Shown here: in pieces, positions 1-9,599 of the stretch
How positions within the stretch are numbered: the stretch's first letter is position 1
How the letters are laid out: every line of letters begins with the position of its first letter
Assembly: GCF_000143415.4 (NCBI RefSeq)
Contig: NW_003314269.1
Location: 1,824,118 to 1,888,117 of the forward strand
DNA length: 64,000 bases
Origin: Selaginella moellendorffii
Taxonomy: Eukaryota; Streptophyta; Lycopodiopsida; Selaginellales; Selaginellaceae
Direction: 5' to 3'
Notes under the pieces: model-generated
Databases searched by the model: none
Seen by the model: only the letters and a program-made list of their open reading frames with translations
Told to the model about the DNA's origin: nothing
Position numbers and translations under genes: made by a program

Positions 1-1
1 C

Positions 2-370
2 TTTTTCGCTCGCCAGTGCTGCATCTCACACGGCAACCCCAACCTGGTGGATTTCCTCACGCAGCTGCTGGATTACTCCAAGAATGCCTACCTTCGAGTC
101 AAGCGCATACTCAGTGAGCTTCTCTCCAGCTTCCTATCATTCGCCGACATTAAGTTCTTCTCGACCAAGGATGGAAACTTTGCTGACCCAGCCATCAAGT
201 CGTGCTTCATGCTGAGCCTCGATAGATTAATGCTCTCTACTACTAGATCGATAGAAACAGGAAAGTGGTTTAACAGCATTCCGTGCAATACACATTTTGT
301 TACAAGAAAACCAGTGGCTCTTTCGAGTCAGACTCTTGGTTTGCTCGGGCCTGCCGATGGAGTGTGCTGA
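2..370 (+). CDS. Partial unrecognised ORF running in from the left edge
   Basis: The frame is open from base 2 to a stop at 368-370. It reads through a compositionally protein-like stretch (HGNPNLVDFLTQLLDYS, then KRILSELLSSFLSFADIKFF) up to about base 225. After that the translation looks like non-coding sequence, so the true exon or relic may end near 225-240. I do not recognise the family. The last 40 bases overlap the 3' end of the convergent peptide-precursor gene on the other strand. It could be the last exon of a gene lying mostly outside the window or a pseudogene fragment. Confidence 0.25.
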   Translation, partial: FFARQCCISHGNPNLVDFLTQLLDYSKNAYLRVKRILSELLSSFLSFADIKFFSTKDGNFADPAIKSCFMLSLDRLMLSTTRSIETGKWFNSIPCNTHFVTRKPVALSSQTLGLLGPADGVC

Positions 371-642
371 GACTTCGGAAGCTTGTGGAAAGTTGGAACT
401 TTGTGTGTCGCGGGGGGGACGTGATTCGGCCCCGCCGGTGGATGGATCGAGTACTTTGGAAGCGTCCGGACCTCGAGCAGCTTGGTGCCGTCTGGATTTT
501 GTGGATTGCTCGGTCCAGCGGGAGGATAAGTGGTGCCTTTGGGAAGCTTGCTGAAAGTGAGCTTTCTAGCCTGCGACGATGGAGCGAAGATCACGATCAA
601 GACGATGAGAGCAACGAGAAGAGATCGCTGGTAGCTCTCCAT
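328..642 (-). CDS. Secreted precursor with three IDA-like (IDL/PIP-type) peptide repeats
   Basis: The product is 104 residues. Residues 1-25 form a classic signal peptide (hydrophobic core LLVALIVLIVIF, likely cleavage after SSQA). The rest contains three spaced repeats: LPK at 33, 61 and 88, each followed exactly seven residues later by PPAGPS (40-45), PPAGPN (68-73) or PSAGPS (95-100). The pattern F-x-x-LPK-x4-P-P/S-A-G-P-S resembles the extended PIP motif of INFLORESCENCE DEFICIENT IN ABSCISSION and IDA-like peptides, which are cut from secreted precursors and bind HAESA-type LRR receptor kinases. Known plant IDA precursors usually carry one motif at the C-terminus; here there are three and the last ends the protein (SKPRV). 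I chose the ATG at 642 because it starts the signal peptide; an in-frame ATG at 726 lies upstream, overlapping a TATA-like site. Single exon. The family call rests on motif spacing only. Confidence 0.6.
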   Translation of the reverse strand: MESYQRSLLVALIVLIVIFAPSSQARKLTFSKLPKGTTYPPAGPSNPQNPDGTKLLEVRTLPKYSIHPPAGPNHVPPATHKVPTFHKLPKSQHTPSAGPSKPRV

Positions 643-723
643 TTTCTTCTTTGCTTGTGGATGGTGTGTGAGATCCAAAAAGCCTGAGATCTGGGAGTGG
701 AGAAACCATTGATAGATCACGGG

Positions 724-733
724 CATTTAAAGG
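724..733 (-). promoter_or_regulatory. TATA-like box upstream of the IDA-like precursor
   Basis: On the minus strand the sequence reads CCTTTAAATG about 80-90 bases upstream of the chosen ATG at 642. That spacing would give a 5' leader of roughly 50-60 bases. It also argues that the in-frame ATG inside this motif is not the start. Confidence 0.3.
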
Positions 734-742
734 CCGCTAAAG

Positions 743-1690
743 AGAGCTCTCCTTTTCTATTCACGTTCCTGGTTGACTGAGTAATTCTAGCGCTATTGCG
801 TGCCAGAACCTTCTACTTCCAGGGCTCTCCCCTGGATCACATCGCAGAAACTTCTGTGGAAGTCTGGCGGATCAAAGTCCGAGTCAGTTTCCACTCCCTT
901 GGAGGAATGATCTAAGCTCATTGTTGATCGGATAGGCTCCAGGACCATCACATTAAAGCGATTCCAGCCACTGGTGATACAGTTTTGTGGGAGGGACTGC
1001 GATTTTTATAGCCAGATGATCCTTTGATAATGATTAAACGTGCTAGAGCCAGAGATGCTCTTGTTTGAACAATCAACTTCCAAGTCCTTTTGGAACTTTG
1101 GATGTCAATCACGGATCCACTAGAGCTTCGTCTACCATTTTCAAACACTTTCGTACTACACTTTGAGACTCTGTCCCATCCTCGATAATGTTCTTGATAG
1201 TGGAGGAGACGCACGAACACAAGCAGGTAATCGAGCGAGATCGTTCCTCCTCGAACACTCCAGCTGCTTGAGCTCTTGCTCCTCTACTGTGATGCTTCAG
1301 ATCTTCAAACTGCTTTGTCACAAAACTGGGAAATCGATAGGATCACACTTGCAATCACTACGCAGGAAAGAATGACGCAAGCTTGCCCTGTTTCTACTGG
1401 ACGAAAGCTGTTCACAGTGGGATCGTTTACTCCTTGCATCACTTTCAACAGGATGAGCATCGATCTCTGCAAAACAATCCAGGTAAATAGCATCAACAGT
1501 TGATATGTGTGTTGACCTTCTCGGAGTGAAAGGCACGACCAAATCTCTCCCACCAACACTCTGGAAAAACAAAGAAGCTTTAGAAAGCCAAGAGCTTACC
1601 GCAATTAGTAGCATGCAAGTGCCATCCATGAAAGAAGCCAGCTTTTTCCAGTGTAAGAGAGAGACTTGGAAGTTCTACGAACTTAAAACT
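743..1690. other. Intergenic stretch with no assigned gene
   Basis: About 950 bases between the peptide gene and the protease gene. Several ORFs under 105 codons overlap on both strands. The most protein-like is on the minus strand around 1109-1321 (KQFEDLKHHSRGARAQAAG), but I found no family, start or intron to support a gene. Part of it must be 3' flank of the minus-strand protease gene. Confidence 0.3.
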
Positions 1691-2362
1691 CTATGCCTTG
1701 ATCGCCTCCTCCCGGCGCAGAGAATCGATGAGATCCAGCGTGCTCGCCCTCAATCTCCTCGCAGACTCGGAGCTCACCTCGCGCTTCACAATCTCCTCCA
1801 CATCGCATTCCACATCGCTCTCAAACCCCTTCTTCACCGCCGCGGCGATGGCCATCACGTACGCCCCACAGTCATGCCCGTTTTCCTGCTGCGGTGTGGC
1901 GGCGCTCACGAATCTGGGCTTGGAGCCGCTGCCGACAAGCTCCGAGACCCTGGCATGGAGCGATCGGGCGTAGCGATCGTTGGCGCCGTCCAGGCTATCG
2001 AAATGGAGGCACGAATTGCTGGGCCTGTGGAAGATCAGGAGGCTCCAGTGGCTGCCCCGCTCTAGATTCCCATGGCTCGAGCGATACTCCACATCGGCGC
2101 TATTGTTGATCGGGAGGAGCAGCATCTGCCGGTCGCGGAGATTAAGCGCCGCCAGCGCCGGTGCCAGATCTCGCGCGTCGGCGCAGTTCGTGATCCAGAA
2201 GCTCGTGGATGGGCTTACCAAGAGCACATCGCTGCTTCCCGATGAGGAGAGATAGGAGAAGAAGAAGTCGATGATGTGGTCGTTGATGAAATTCGGGGGA
2301 CGGAGGAGCTCCACATCGCACCGGCGGAGGAGGACGTCGCCATAGCTAAGAACACGCTCCAT
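1691..2362 (-). CDS. NEDD8-specific cysteine protease, DEN1/SENP8 type (C48/Ulp1 family)
   Basis: A complete single-exon ORF of 223 residues, close to the usual size of DEN1/SENP8 proteins. The Ulp1-family catalytic set is visible in order: His105 in GSHWSLL, Asp122 in LHFDSLDG, the oxyanion Gln158/159 in ATPQQ, and Cys165 in NGHDCGAYV. The N-terminus (YGDVLLRRCDVELLRPPNFINDHIIDFFFSYL) matches the substrate-groove start of this subfamily, with no long regulatory extension. Family members process the NEDD8 precursor or remove NEDD8 from proteins; substrate preference cannot be proved here. The gene starts only 58 bases downstream of the eIF3c relic's stop, with two AACCCTAA motifs between. It looks intact and functional. 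Confidence 0.9.
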   Translation of the reverse strand: MERVLSYGDVLLRRCDVELLRPPNFINDHIIDFFFSYLSSSGSSDVLLVSPSTSFWITNCADARDLAPALAALNLRDRQMLLLPINNSADVEYRSSHGNLERGSHWSLLIFHRPSNSCLHFDSLDGANDRYARSLHARVSELVGSGSKPRFVSAATPQQENGHDCGAYVMAIAAAVKKGFESDVECDVEEIVKREVSSESARRLRASTLDLIDSLRREEAIKA

Positions 2363-2366
2363 TCCA

Positions 2367-2432
2367 AAATTTTCGGAAGAACCCTAAAAATTTAAAGGAC
2401 CCTGGATTTCCGGAAGAACCCTAAAAATGCAC
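2367..2432 (-). promoter_or_regulatory. Duplicated telo-box-like element upstream of the NEDD8 protease gene
   Basis: A block containing GGAAGAACCCTAAAAAT occurs twice, at about 2375-2391 and 2412-2428. Each carries AACCCTAA, the plant telo-box core often found close to start sites of growth and translation genes. The upstream copy also supplies the TAG that ends the truncated eIF3c frame. Confidence 0.4.
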
Positions 2433-3740
2433 GTAAAGACAGCGAGTCGGCTGGTCCCAGCTGCCGTGGAACTCCTCCGCTGCCATGAGCCGGCTGGCGA
2501 TGCTGTGAACGAGCCCCTCCGGGAGATCAAACATTGCCATGAGCTGGTCCAGGCTCAGCGAGTCGTAAGACGATGCGTACGTGAAGAGATAAGTCCTCAG
2601 CACCTCCTCCTGGATCTTGCTCTTGAGCATGTCCATGGCGAACTCTCGCTTCCGGAGCAGCTTCCAGATATCTAGGCCCTGGACGATCGCCACCGCCTTC
2701 TCCCAGTCGCCCTTCATCAGAGCCCGGCTCGCCGCCATGATGTTGTCACGGATGTTCTCTGGGGGCCCGATGAAGGCCTGCTTCTCGTAGATGTCCAGGA
2801 GACGGCGGAACGTCTTGCTGTAAACTTTCTTCTTCACGTCGTGCGCGTTGGCGGTCATGTTGGGAACCTCCAGCAGCATTGCACATATTAGATGGACCGC
2901 CTCCAGTAGCTCCAGGTTGATATGCATGTGAAACGGCATTTGGCGGCGGCGTTCGAGTTTTTCCTACACAAGAAAACCACCTCACAAGTTGAGAAGAAAC
3001 ACAAAACTATGAAAACAATCACCTGTTCTGGAGTCTTGTCGTAAAACCGACTCTGCTGAACTCCTTGTGCAAGGAGCTCTTTCACCCGTCCGCCGGCATA
3101 GAACTCCGACAGGCACGCATGCGTTTCAGTGATGAGACCGGTCCGGAAGGCACACAGTCCCAGCTGCGCCATAGCTCTGTTGAACAGGATCTGGCGTCGA
3201 AGATGGCGTAGTGATAGATGTCGCATAGCATGGCCCTGGCTTTTGTGCGCTCGTCCATCATAGTCCGACTGAGTTCCGGAAGGTCGGGCGTTCCCAGAAC
3301 CAGCGTGCTGTCTTCCGCACCAGCCTCCGCCGTCTTCTGGCTCTCCCCGAGCTTTCTCATGGCCTCGTAAACCTCCTGAGGCTTGTAGTAGACGTGTTCC
3401 AGCCTGCGAAGTGCCACCCGAGCGGCGGCTCTCGTATCTCCAATGCGCTCCACGTACTCCTGAACACTCTGTGCCACCACCAAGAAGGCTGGCTCGTCCT
3501 TCATGCGGTAGACATAGTCCTTGGTGTGCGGATCGATCACTTGCAAGCTCTTGAAGAGCTCGTCATCCAGCCGCTCCACGAACCCAACAATGTTCCCCCA
3601 GACGCGAATCTGGCCGGGATAGTCGTCTCCCTTTTGCGTCTCGTTCTCCGACTCGGGCTCGGCGTTCTCATGACAATGTTGGGATGCTGCGCGAGTATTC
3701 CAGAATGGCCATCATGCTATGCGCACACTTCTTCCACACG
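2421..3740 (-). pseudogene. Relic of eIF3 subunit c (eIF3c/NIP1)
   Basis: Translation in several frames gives unmistakable eIF3c segments: [105 protein letters not shown] and [18 protein letters not shown]. eIF3c is a core PCI-domain scaffold of translation initiation factor 3. One intron still looks spliceable (2964-3022, 59 nt, GT..AG). The gene is broken: the frame shifts near 3687, 3665 and 3194, two internal pieces are missing (after SRTMMD and after HYAIFDA), the N-terminal half is absent, and the C-terminus stops at CLYVHF, just after the conserved SWDQPT. The stop lies in the promoter repeat of the adjacent protease gene. A sequencing-error explanation would need several independent errors plus deletions, so I call it a pseudogene. 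Confidence 0.85.
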
Positions 3741-4756
3741 GGGTCTTTGCAATGGTAACGAGATAAGTGAGCTGCTCAACCTTGGTGCTACTATCAGCGA
3801 ACTATTGAACCTTGGAAGTCAATATAAACTAGCGAGAAAGAGAGCAAACGCCATAACGATCTATAACCTCTATATGGTCTTCATGGCTTTATCTTTTTAT
3901 CAATCTCTGGACTGCGTTCTAACCTCTATCTATGGTGTTGGGCTCGTAGGTGCCTGGTCCTTGGTTCCCGTCACCGACGACTCCAAGCCAAAGGCTGTTT
4001 TCCCCGACCATAAGCTCCGGGCCCCGGGGTGTCCTCTGAGAAAGTCCTTGGGCCGAGGGAGTACTAAGGTGGCCATGGACTTCCAGTTCTCCAGTTTGAA
4101 TCATACGCCCCCGGACCGGGAGAGTCTGGCCTGCCCAGAGTCTTGAGCTTGCCATGGATTCGAATCCCCTGCGTGTCCGTAAGATCCGGGACCAGGAATG
4201 TTCTCGCCCACTTGTCGGCGAAGCCTGCCCGAGAGAGAGAATGCCGGAGAGCTGGTTATAGGCGCCGGGGCCGGGTCTATATTCGCTAGCTCTATCGATC
4301 TCTGATCTCTGGACTACGCTAAAGCTCTATCTATTCACTTCTATCTACTCTAGCCTAAGCTTCCAGGCCGATCGAGCTTCTATCTTGCAGGATCTTTGTG
4401 CTTGTGGCTCGCATCAGCCTAGCGCCCAGCGCCCAGCGCCCAGCTGAAGCGGCATCGCATCGCCCAGCCCAGCGCCCAGCACCAGCTGCTGGTTGGCGAG
4501 CTCCTTGGCTAGTGGCGGCCCTGGCTGCGGGCGGGGCGACTGGCCCAGGCCATCGCACGGCGCTGTCGTTGCGACTGAAGGCACCAGGGCGGCGATAAGG
4601 CAGCGGCCGAATGCGGTGGCCATGGGGGCGGCGACGTAGCTAAGGGAGAGATGAGTTGTCAGCCGAGTCCTCATCCCAGAACAGAGTCTCTAGCAGGGAA
4701 GAGAACACGCCACATTCATTACATCGGACACCACTATCCACGTGGAGTGACACGTG
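3741..4756. other. GC-rich stretch without a supported gene
   Basis: A 250-codon ORF overlaps this region on the plus strand, but its first half is antisense to the eIF3c relic and the rest shows no domain. Two loosely similar segments (GATCTCTGGACTACG near 4304 and CAATCTCTGGACTGCG near 3900), and a GC-rich block at 4420-4650 with repeats of CAGCGCC, suggest degraded repeat DNA. Confidence 0.3.
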
Positions 4757-5498
4757 TCAGGTGATCAAAACTGCCATCTGGACAGTCTCCCACAGGCACA
4801 GGCTTCCGACCGTGAGCAGCACCGCGGGGATCCCAGCCAGGCCGAGTGAGAGCCGCCAGCTCCAAGGGTGGAGCTTGCCGATGAGGTTGGCGATGAGGAT
4901 GCCGATCGTCATGGAAGAGAATGTTGAGGCCACCCCAGTAACGACTGGGAGCAATCTCGGAGAGGTAGAGCGGGACAAAGCCGACGCCACAGCCGAGAAG
5001 GATCCGCCCGATGATGAGCATGGCCAGGTTCTCTGCAGCAGCGTTGAACACCACCCCAGCAATGAAAAACAGTCCCGCGATCACCATGGCTGGCTTCCGA
5101 CCGAATCTCTGCGTCATGTACGAGGCTGCGAAGGTGGCCACCAGACCCGCAAGGTAGAGCGACAACGTAAATGCCTGCAGGCCCTGGTCGTCAAACTTGC
5201 AGTAGTTGCCTTCTTTTCCAACAAGCCGCAACTTCTTCTGTAGAATGCTGGGGAAAAACTTTCCTAGGAAATCATCCATGGAGGTGACACCACCTGCACA
5301 AAAACGAAGTGACAAGAAATCTTCCAAGGAGTGAAATTGAGGCTTACTTGAGATCCCAACATCATATCCAAACATAAGTCCTCCCAGAGCTGCTAGAAGG
5401 CAGGCAACAGCCACGTAGGCGGTGCAGCCCATGGTTTCAAGCTCGACCAGTAGATACAATTGTGTGCTTCTTGCTAACTTTCTTTTTATCCTGTCCAC
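4757..5498 (-). pseudogene. Truncated monosaccharide/H+ symporter relic (STP family, MFS)
   Basis: The minus strand encodes the first third of an STP-type sugar transporter: AYVAVACLLAALGGLMFGYDVGIS, then after a 55-nt GT..AG intron (5294-5348) GVTSMDDFLGKFFP, FGRKPAMVIAG and GCGVGFVPLYLSEIAPSRY. These are the first transmembrane helix, the RFGRKP loop and the LYLSEIAP motif. At about 4915 (after GGLNILF) the frame shifts and continues as TIGILIANLIGKLHPW..RLSLGLAGIPAVLL until a stop at 4757. Only about 240 of the usual ~510 residues are present, so the protein would lack most of its 12 helices. The relic sits directly beside the inverted-repeat block that starts near 5500. Confidence 0.8.
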
Positions 5499-5499
5499 T

Positions 5500-7390
5500 T
5501 ACTTTGTCCTCTTGTGGCAAAGAGGATGCAATTTGGCAAACATGGAGGAAATTCAGGTTTTTCAAAGTTTCCTTTAAAGCTCTTGTTGTTTATATTATAG
5601 AAAAGCAAAGAAGGTCTTCACAAAGATTAGGAACGCTTTAGGCAAAATTCTAAATGGATTAAAATTTTGAATTTTGAATTTTGAATCCCTTCCCTCTTTA
5701 ATCTATGAGTTGTTGTTCAGAAGCTTCACAAAAAAAAGTTTTTTTTTTTGCAAGAAGCCAAAGCAGGCAGAGATATTTGGTCAACACAAAGAAGCTTCCT
5801 TTAGAGCTGAAGTTTTTGTTGTAAAGACCAACATTATTATAGAAAAATAAAAAAGGTACAAATGCTTAGAGTTACTTGTCTTCTTATGGAAAAAAAAGTC
5901 CTTTTTGTTTTGAGGGCTTCTGAATTAGTAATAACTTAAGTAGTAGTAAATTAGAGAGGGAAGGAATTCTAAATCTATTTAGAATTCAGCCATTAATACT
6001 TTGCTTACTTTTCGATGATATAATCAAGAGATAAAGCTAGTCTCTATAACAAAAACTTTATGCCCTAACCAAATTGTTTATATCTTTACCTACTTGTCAC
6101 TTATGAACTAGCAGTAGTATATTAGAGAGGGAAGGGATTCTAAATTTTAAATTCTAATCTAATTAGAATTTTATGTAATTTCTAAGAGATAATATTTATT
6201 TCTACAAAAACAAATTTAAGCTCTAAAGGAAGATTTTTAGAAAACCTTGAATTTCCTCCATGCTAATGCCTATTTAGTTCTCCTTTTGTAGAAAAAAACT
6301 TTTTTTTTTTTGGGCTTCTAAACTAGCAACAACTCAAGTAGCAGTATATCAAAGAGGGAAGGAATTCTAATCCATTTAGAATTTCATCTAAAGTATTTGT
6401 GATCTCTATAAAGCCATTAATACATTGTTTACTTTTCTATGATATAATCAATAAATAAAGTTAGTCTCTATAACAAAAACTTGCCCTAAAAGAAGCTTCT
6501 CTATATTGACCAAATTGTTTATATCTTTGCTTACTTGTTGCTTATGAACTAGCAGTAGTAGATTAGAGAGGAAAGAGATTCTAAATTTTAAATTCTAATC
6601 TAATTAGAATTTTATGTAATTTCTAAGAAATAATATTGGTCTCTATAACAAAAAATTTAAGCTCTAAAGAAAACTTTTTGGAAAACCTTAAATTTCCTCT
6701 GTATTGATGTTTATTTAGTTCTCATTTTGTAGAAAAAAATTTCTTTTCTTTTGGGCTTCTAAAGTAGTAGCAGTTCAAGCAACAATAAATTAGAGAGGGA
6801 AGAGATTCTAAATTCTAATTCATTTATAATCAACATTTTCTCTTGATTATATTATAAAAAAGTATACAAGGTATTAATGGCTTCACAAAGATCATGAATG
6901 CTCTGGGTGGAATTATAAATGGATTTAGAAACTATTTGAGCTATTGCTAGTTTAAAAGTCCTTGCAAAAAAAAGAATTTTTTTCCATAAGAGGACAAGTA
7001 GTTTCTAAATGTTTGTACTTTTCTTATTTTTCTATGATAAGCTAGTCTCTACAACAAAAACTTGAGCTCTAAAGGAAGCTTCTTCGTGTTGACTAAATAT
7101 CTTTACCTACTTTGGCCTCTTGCAGAAATAAAAATTCATTTTTTGTGGGGCTTCTGAACTAGCAATAATTCATACATTAGGTCAAAATTTAAAATTCAAA
7201 ATTTTAATCCATTTAGCTTTAAAGTAAACTTTGAAAAACTTTGAATTTTCTCCATGTTGGCCAAAGTATTTATATCTTCACCTACTTATCTCTTTAGAGC
7301 AAAAAAAATACCCTGTTTTTTTGTAAGGCTTTTGAATTAGCAACAACTTAAGCAGTAGTAGATTAGAGAGGGAAGGGAGTATCAAACCAA
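5500..7390. repeat. AT-rich block of inverted and degenerate tandem repeats (foldback-like)
   Basis: A marker segment (GGCTTCTRAACTAGCAACAAC, then AGAGAGGGAAGGRATTCTAA) recurs near 5930, 6312, 6753, 7148 and 7330, giving units of about 380-440 bases. The left part (5510-5850) is inverted relative to the right part: GGCAAACATGGAGGAAATTC near 5534 and AAATGGATTAAAATTTTGAA near 5653 return as reverse complements near 7250 and 7200, and the AGAAGCTTCCTTTAGAGCT segment near 5790 returns reversed near 7068. No coding sequence. It behaves like a foldback or nested MITE cluster; I could not define termini or a target duplication. Confidence 0.6.
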
Positions 7391-8131
7391 AGGATAAAAA
7401 GAGCATAATAGCAAAAGCAAGCTTGCCTAAAACTTGCATATTTAGTGTAGTGTTAACAAAAATCAGAAAGGTGCGTGAATAATAGCAAGATCAAGAGCCA
7501 CCACCACTCAAATCAAAAGGCTTTTAACCATAAGGAATATTTTCCCACATTCTTCCACACACACATTTATGGATATATTGTGCAATTTGTAAAACAAGCT
7601 AAAAGTGAATTACAAACAAAAACAAACGAATTGAAATAAATTCAAACGAAATCAAAGAAGACAAATGAATTAAAATGAAGATGAACAAAGACAAACCAAA
7701 ATAAATGAAGACAAAAAAAGACACATGGCAGCTCTCTAGCCCTCTTAATTTCCTTTTGAATTCAAGTTGTAACTTCTTCATCTACTAACTCTCCTTCAAC
7801 TGCTACTGAAGCACCTAGCTGTGACCTTCTGCACCTAGGAACTTCAATTGAAGTTGGCTCTACCATACTCCAAATCTTCTCAAGCCTAAAAACTCAAATC
7901 ATTTTCTCTGTTCAATTCGCAAAGGAATTGCCTGTTGCTACACTAGGAAATCCTATCCCTAGGGCGGAATTTCTCAAGAAAACAAGAAAAAGGGACCAGA
8001 TCTACTCCAAAATTTCTCCCAGATCAAATCTCCAGAGAAAGAAACGAGACACCTCCTACCATCAAATGATGTGATTCCCTGGAACACTACAAGCACAAAT
8101 TTGTTAGTGCTCATGGCTCCGATACCAAAGG
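7391..8131 (-). mobile_element. Inverted 5' leader and gag start of a Copia element
   Basis: Reading on the minus strand from the LTR at 8132-8244, there is a primer-binding-site-like TGGTATCGGAGC (8117-8128, resembling plants' initiator-Met tRNA site). It is followed at once by an ATG and MSTNKFVLVVFQGITSFDG, the kind of short N-terminal gag segment Copia polyproteins have. The frame decays within about 50 codons and further leftward nothing coding is visible. Orientation is opposite to the Copia pol that begins just right of 8245. Confidence 0.5.
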
Positions 8132-8244
8132 TGGAGCTTCAGCTCAACGCGTCAAGAACAAGAAACAAGAAACTTATATTTCACACTAATAAATCCTAAT
8201 ACAAATATCAACTAACTTGAATCAACTATTCTATTAAGTTGACA
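8132..8244 (-). mobile_element. Short Copia LTR (113 bp), inverted
   Basis: On the minus strand it begins TGTCAAC and ends AGCTCCA, followed by the tRNA-Met-like primer site. It shares GTTGATATTTGTATTAGG and TTGTTCTTGACRCGTTGAG with the plus-strand LTR at 12167-12252, which shows it belongs to the same family. Confidence 0.6.
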
Positions 8245-8360
8245 ATCATGAGCAGCAGCAACAACAGTAGTGCCAACAGCTCTTGGATCATCCTTATGAC
8301 AATCCATTCTCTCTCTCAAGCAATTTACTGCTCGTGAGCAAAGAGTCCACTAGTGACTTT

Positions 8361-8756
8361 TTAATGGGCCATAGATGCCCATTTATAGCCCACCATAACC
8401 ATTTTATGCCCCCAAAGATGCAAATGAATATTTTTTAGCCAATTATGAGTAAGTAGCGCAAGATGAATTAGTATGCCAAGATCATCATTCTCTCCAAGCT
8501 CAATGACACTATCATGATGTGTGTAAAAGATCTTTTTGTCATGTGAGATTGCTACAAAAGGACCTTTTCTTTGTGAATGCGCCATTCCAAACCACCCTTT
8601 GCTCATTTCCTTTCCACAAAGATTTATGGTGTTTTGAAAACCTCCCGAATGAGTGTGATCAAGAACAACATCAGGGTAATGTGATTCCAGGTTGGAGATG
8701 CCTTTGACGAGCTTATCTCCAACTGGAATGAGCTGGAAGGAAGTGGAGTGGGACAC
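8361..8756 (-). CDS. Unrecognised 131-codon ORF
   Basis: An open frame with ordinary amino-acid composition (for example DHTHSGGFQNTINLCGKEM, KGPFVAISHDKKIFYTHHD). It overlaps the antisense of the Copia gag-like segment that starts near 8690. I do not recognise a domain. It could be a captured host fragment, a Copia accessory remnant or chance; codons are AT-rich like the surrounding repeats. Confidence 0.2.
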   Translation of the reverse strand: MSHSTSFQLIPVGDKLVKGISNLESHYPDVVLDHTHSGGFQNTINLCGKEMSKGWFGMAHSQRKGPFVAISHDKKIFYTHHDSVIELGENDDLGILIHLALLTHNWLKNIHLHLWGHKMVMVGYKWASMAH

Positions 8757-9599
8757 TCAGATGCCAAGAAAATGCTTGTGCTTTGTGATTGCTTCTAGGA
8801 TTTTGTCTTTGAAGCAGTTGTCTTTCAACGTGACCTCATTTCAACATGCAAAAAACCTCCTCAAGTCTGAACTGATGCACAAGAGTTTCTTGGCAGGAAA
8901 TTTGAGTCTGGTTGGAGAAAAGACACCAATGGGTGTGTACAAGCTGGAGAAAACGTATCCAAGTGAGTTTGAGCAACATTCCTTTTGGGCTGGAAGAGCT
9001 AGAGGAAGCAGAGGAGGACGAAACGGTTGTGGCCATGGATCCTAGATCTTTAGTCAACAAGTTGATATAAAGTGTAGGTCCTGAAAAGAAAGGGCTGAAA
9101 GGAGATTGTTGGGCTTGAGGAATTAGTGCCTAGTCATCAAATGGTTTGAACAGTTTTAAATTGGTGTGAAGACAATTGCAAATGCCACAGTAGTAGAAAC
9201 TGAAGAATGCTTAAGTGATTGGGTAAGTGGAGAGCCTTGATCATCCTTGACACTAACTCTTGATTCACGATCTGAAGAGCACATGATGAAAGATTGAAGC
9301 CTTTTCAAAGGACTTGAGCTTGCACAAGGATGTTGTGTGAGAGTTGGAAATGAAAAAATTCTACAAGTTTCTGGAAAAGGAGATGTAGAAGTTCCAGTAG
9401 GTGATAACAATGTTTCAAGCTGGCAAATGCTTAGTTTGTTCCTAAGCTTGTTAAAAATTTGGTCTCTGTAGCAAGGTTGATGGATCAAGGTGTTAATCTC
9501 CACTTTTGAGAAATGGATGCACGGTTTCCCCACCTAGTGGTCCTTCTATTTTCTTTCCAAGAGCTAGAAACATGTATAAGCTTAATCTATGTAACAAGG

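Noticed and set aside
1505-2065. 186-codon plus-strand ORF over the protease gene
   Set aside because: A shadow of the well-supported minus-strand NEDD8 protease, caused by GC-rich codons.
3394-4146. 250-codon plus-strand ORF
   Set aside because: Its first third is antisense to clear eIF3c coding sequence and the rest shows no domain or composition of a protein.
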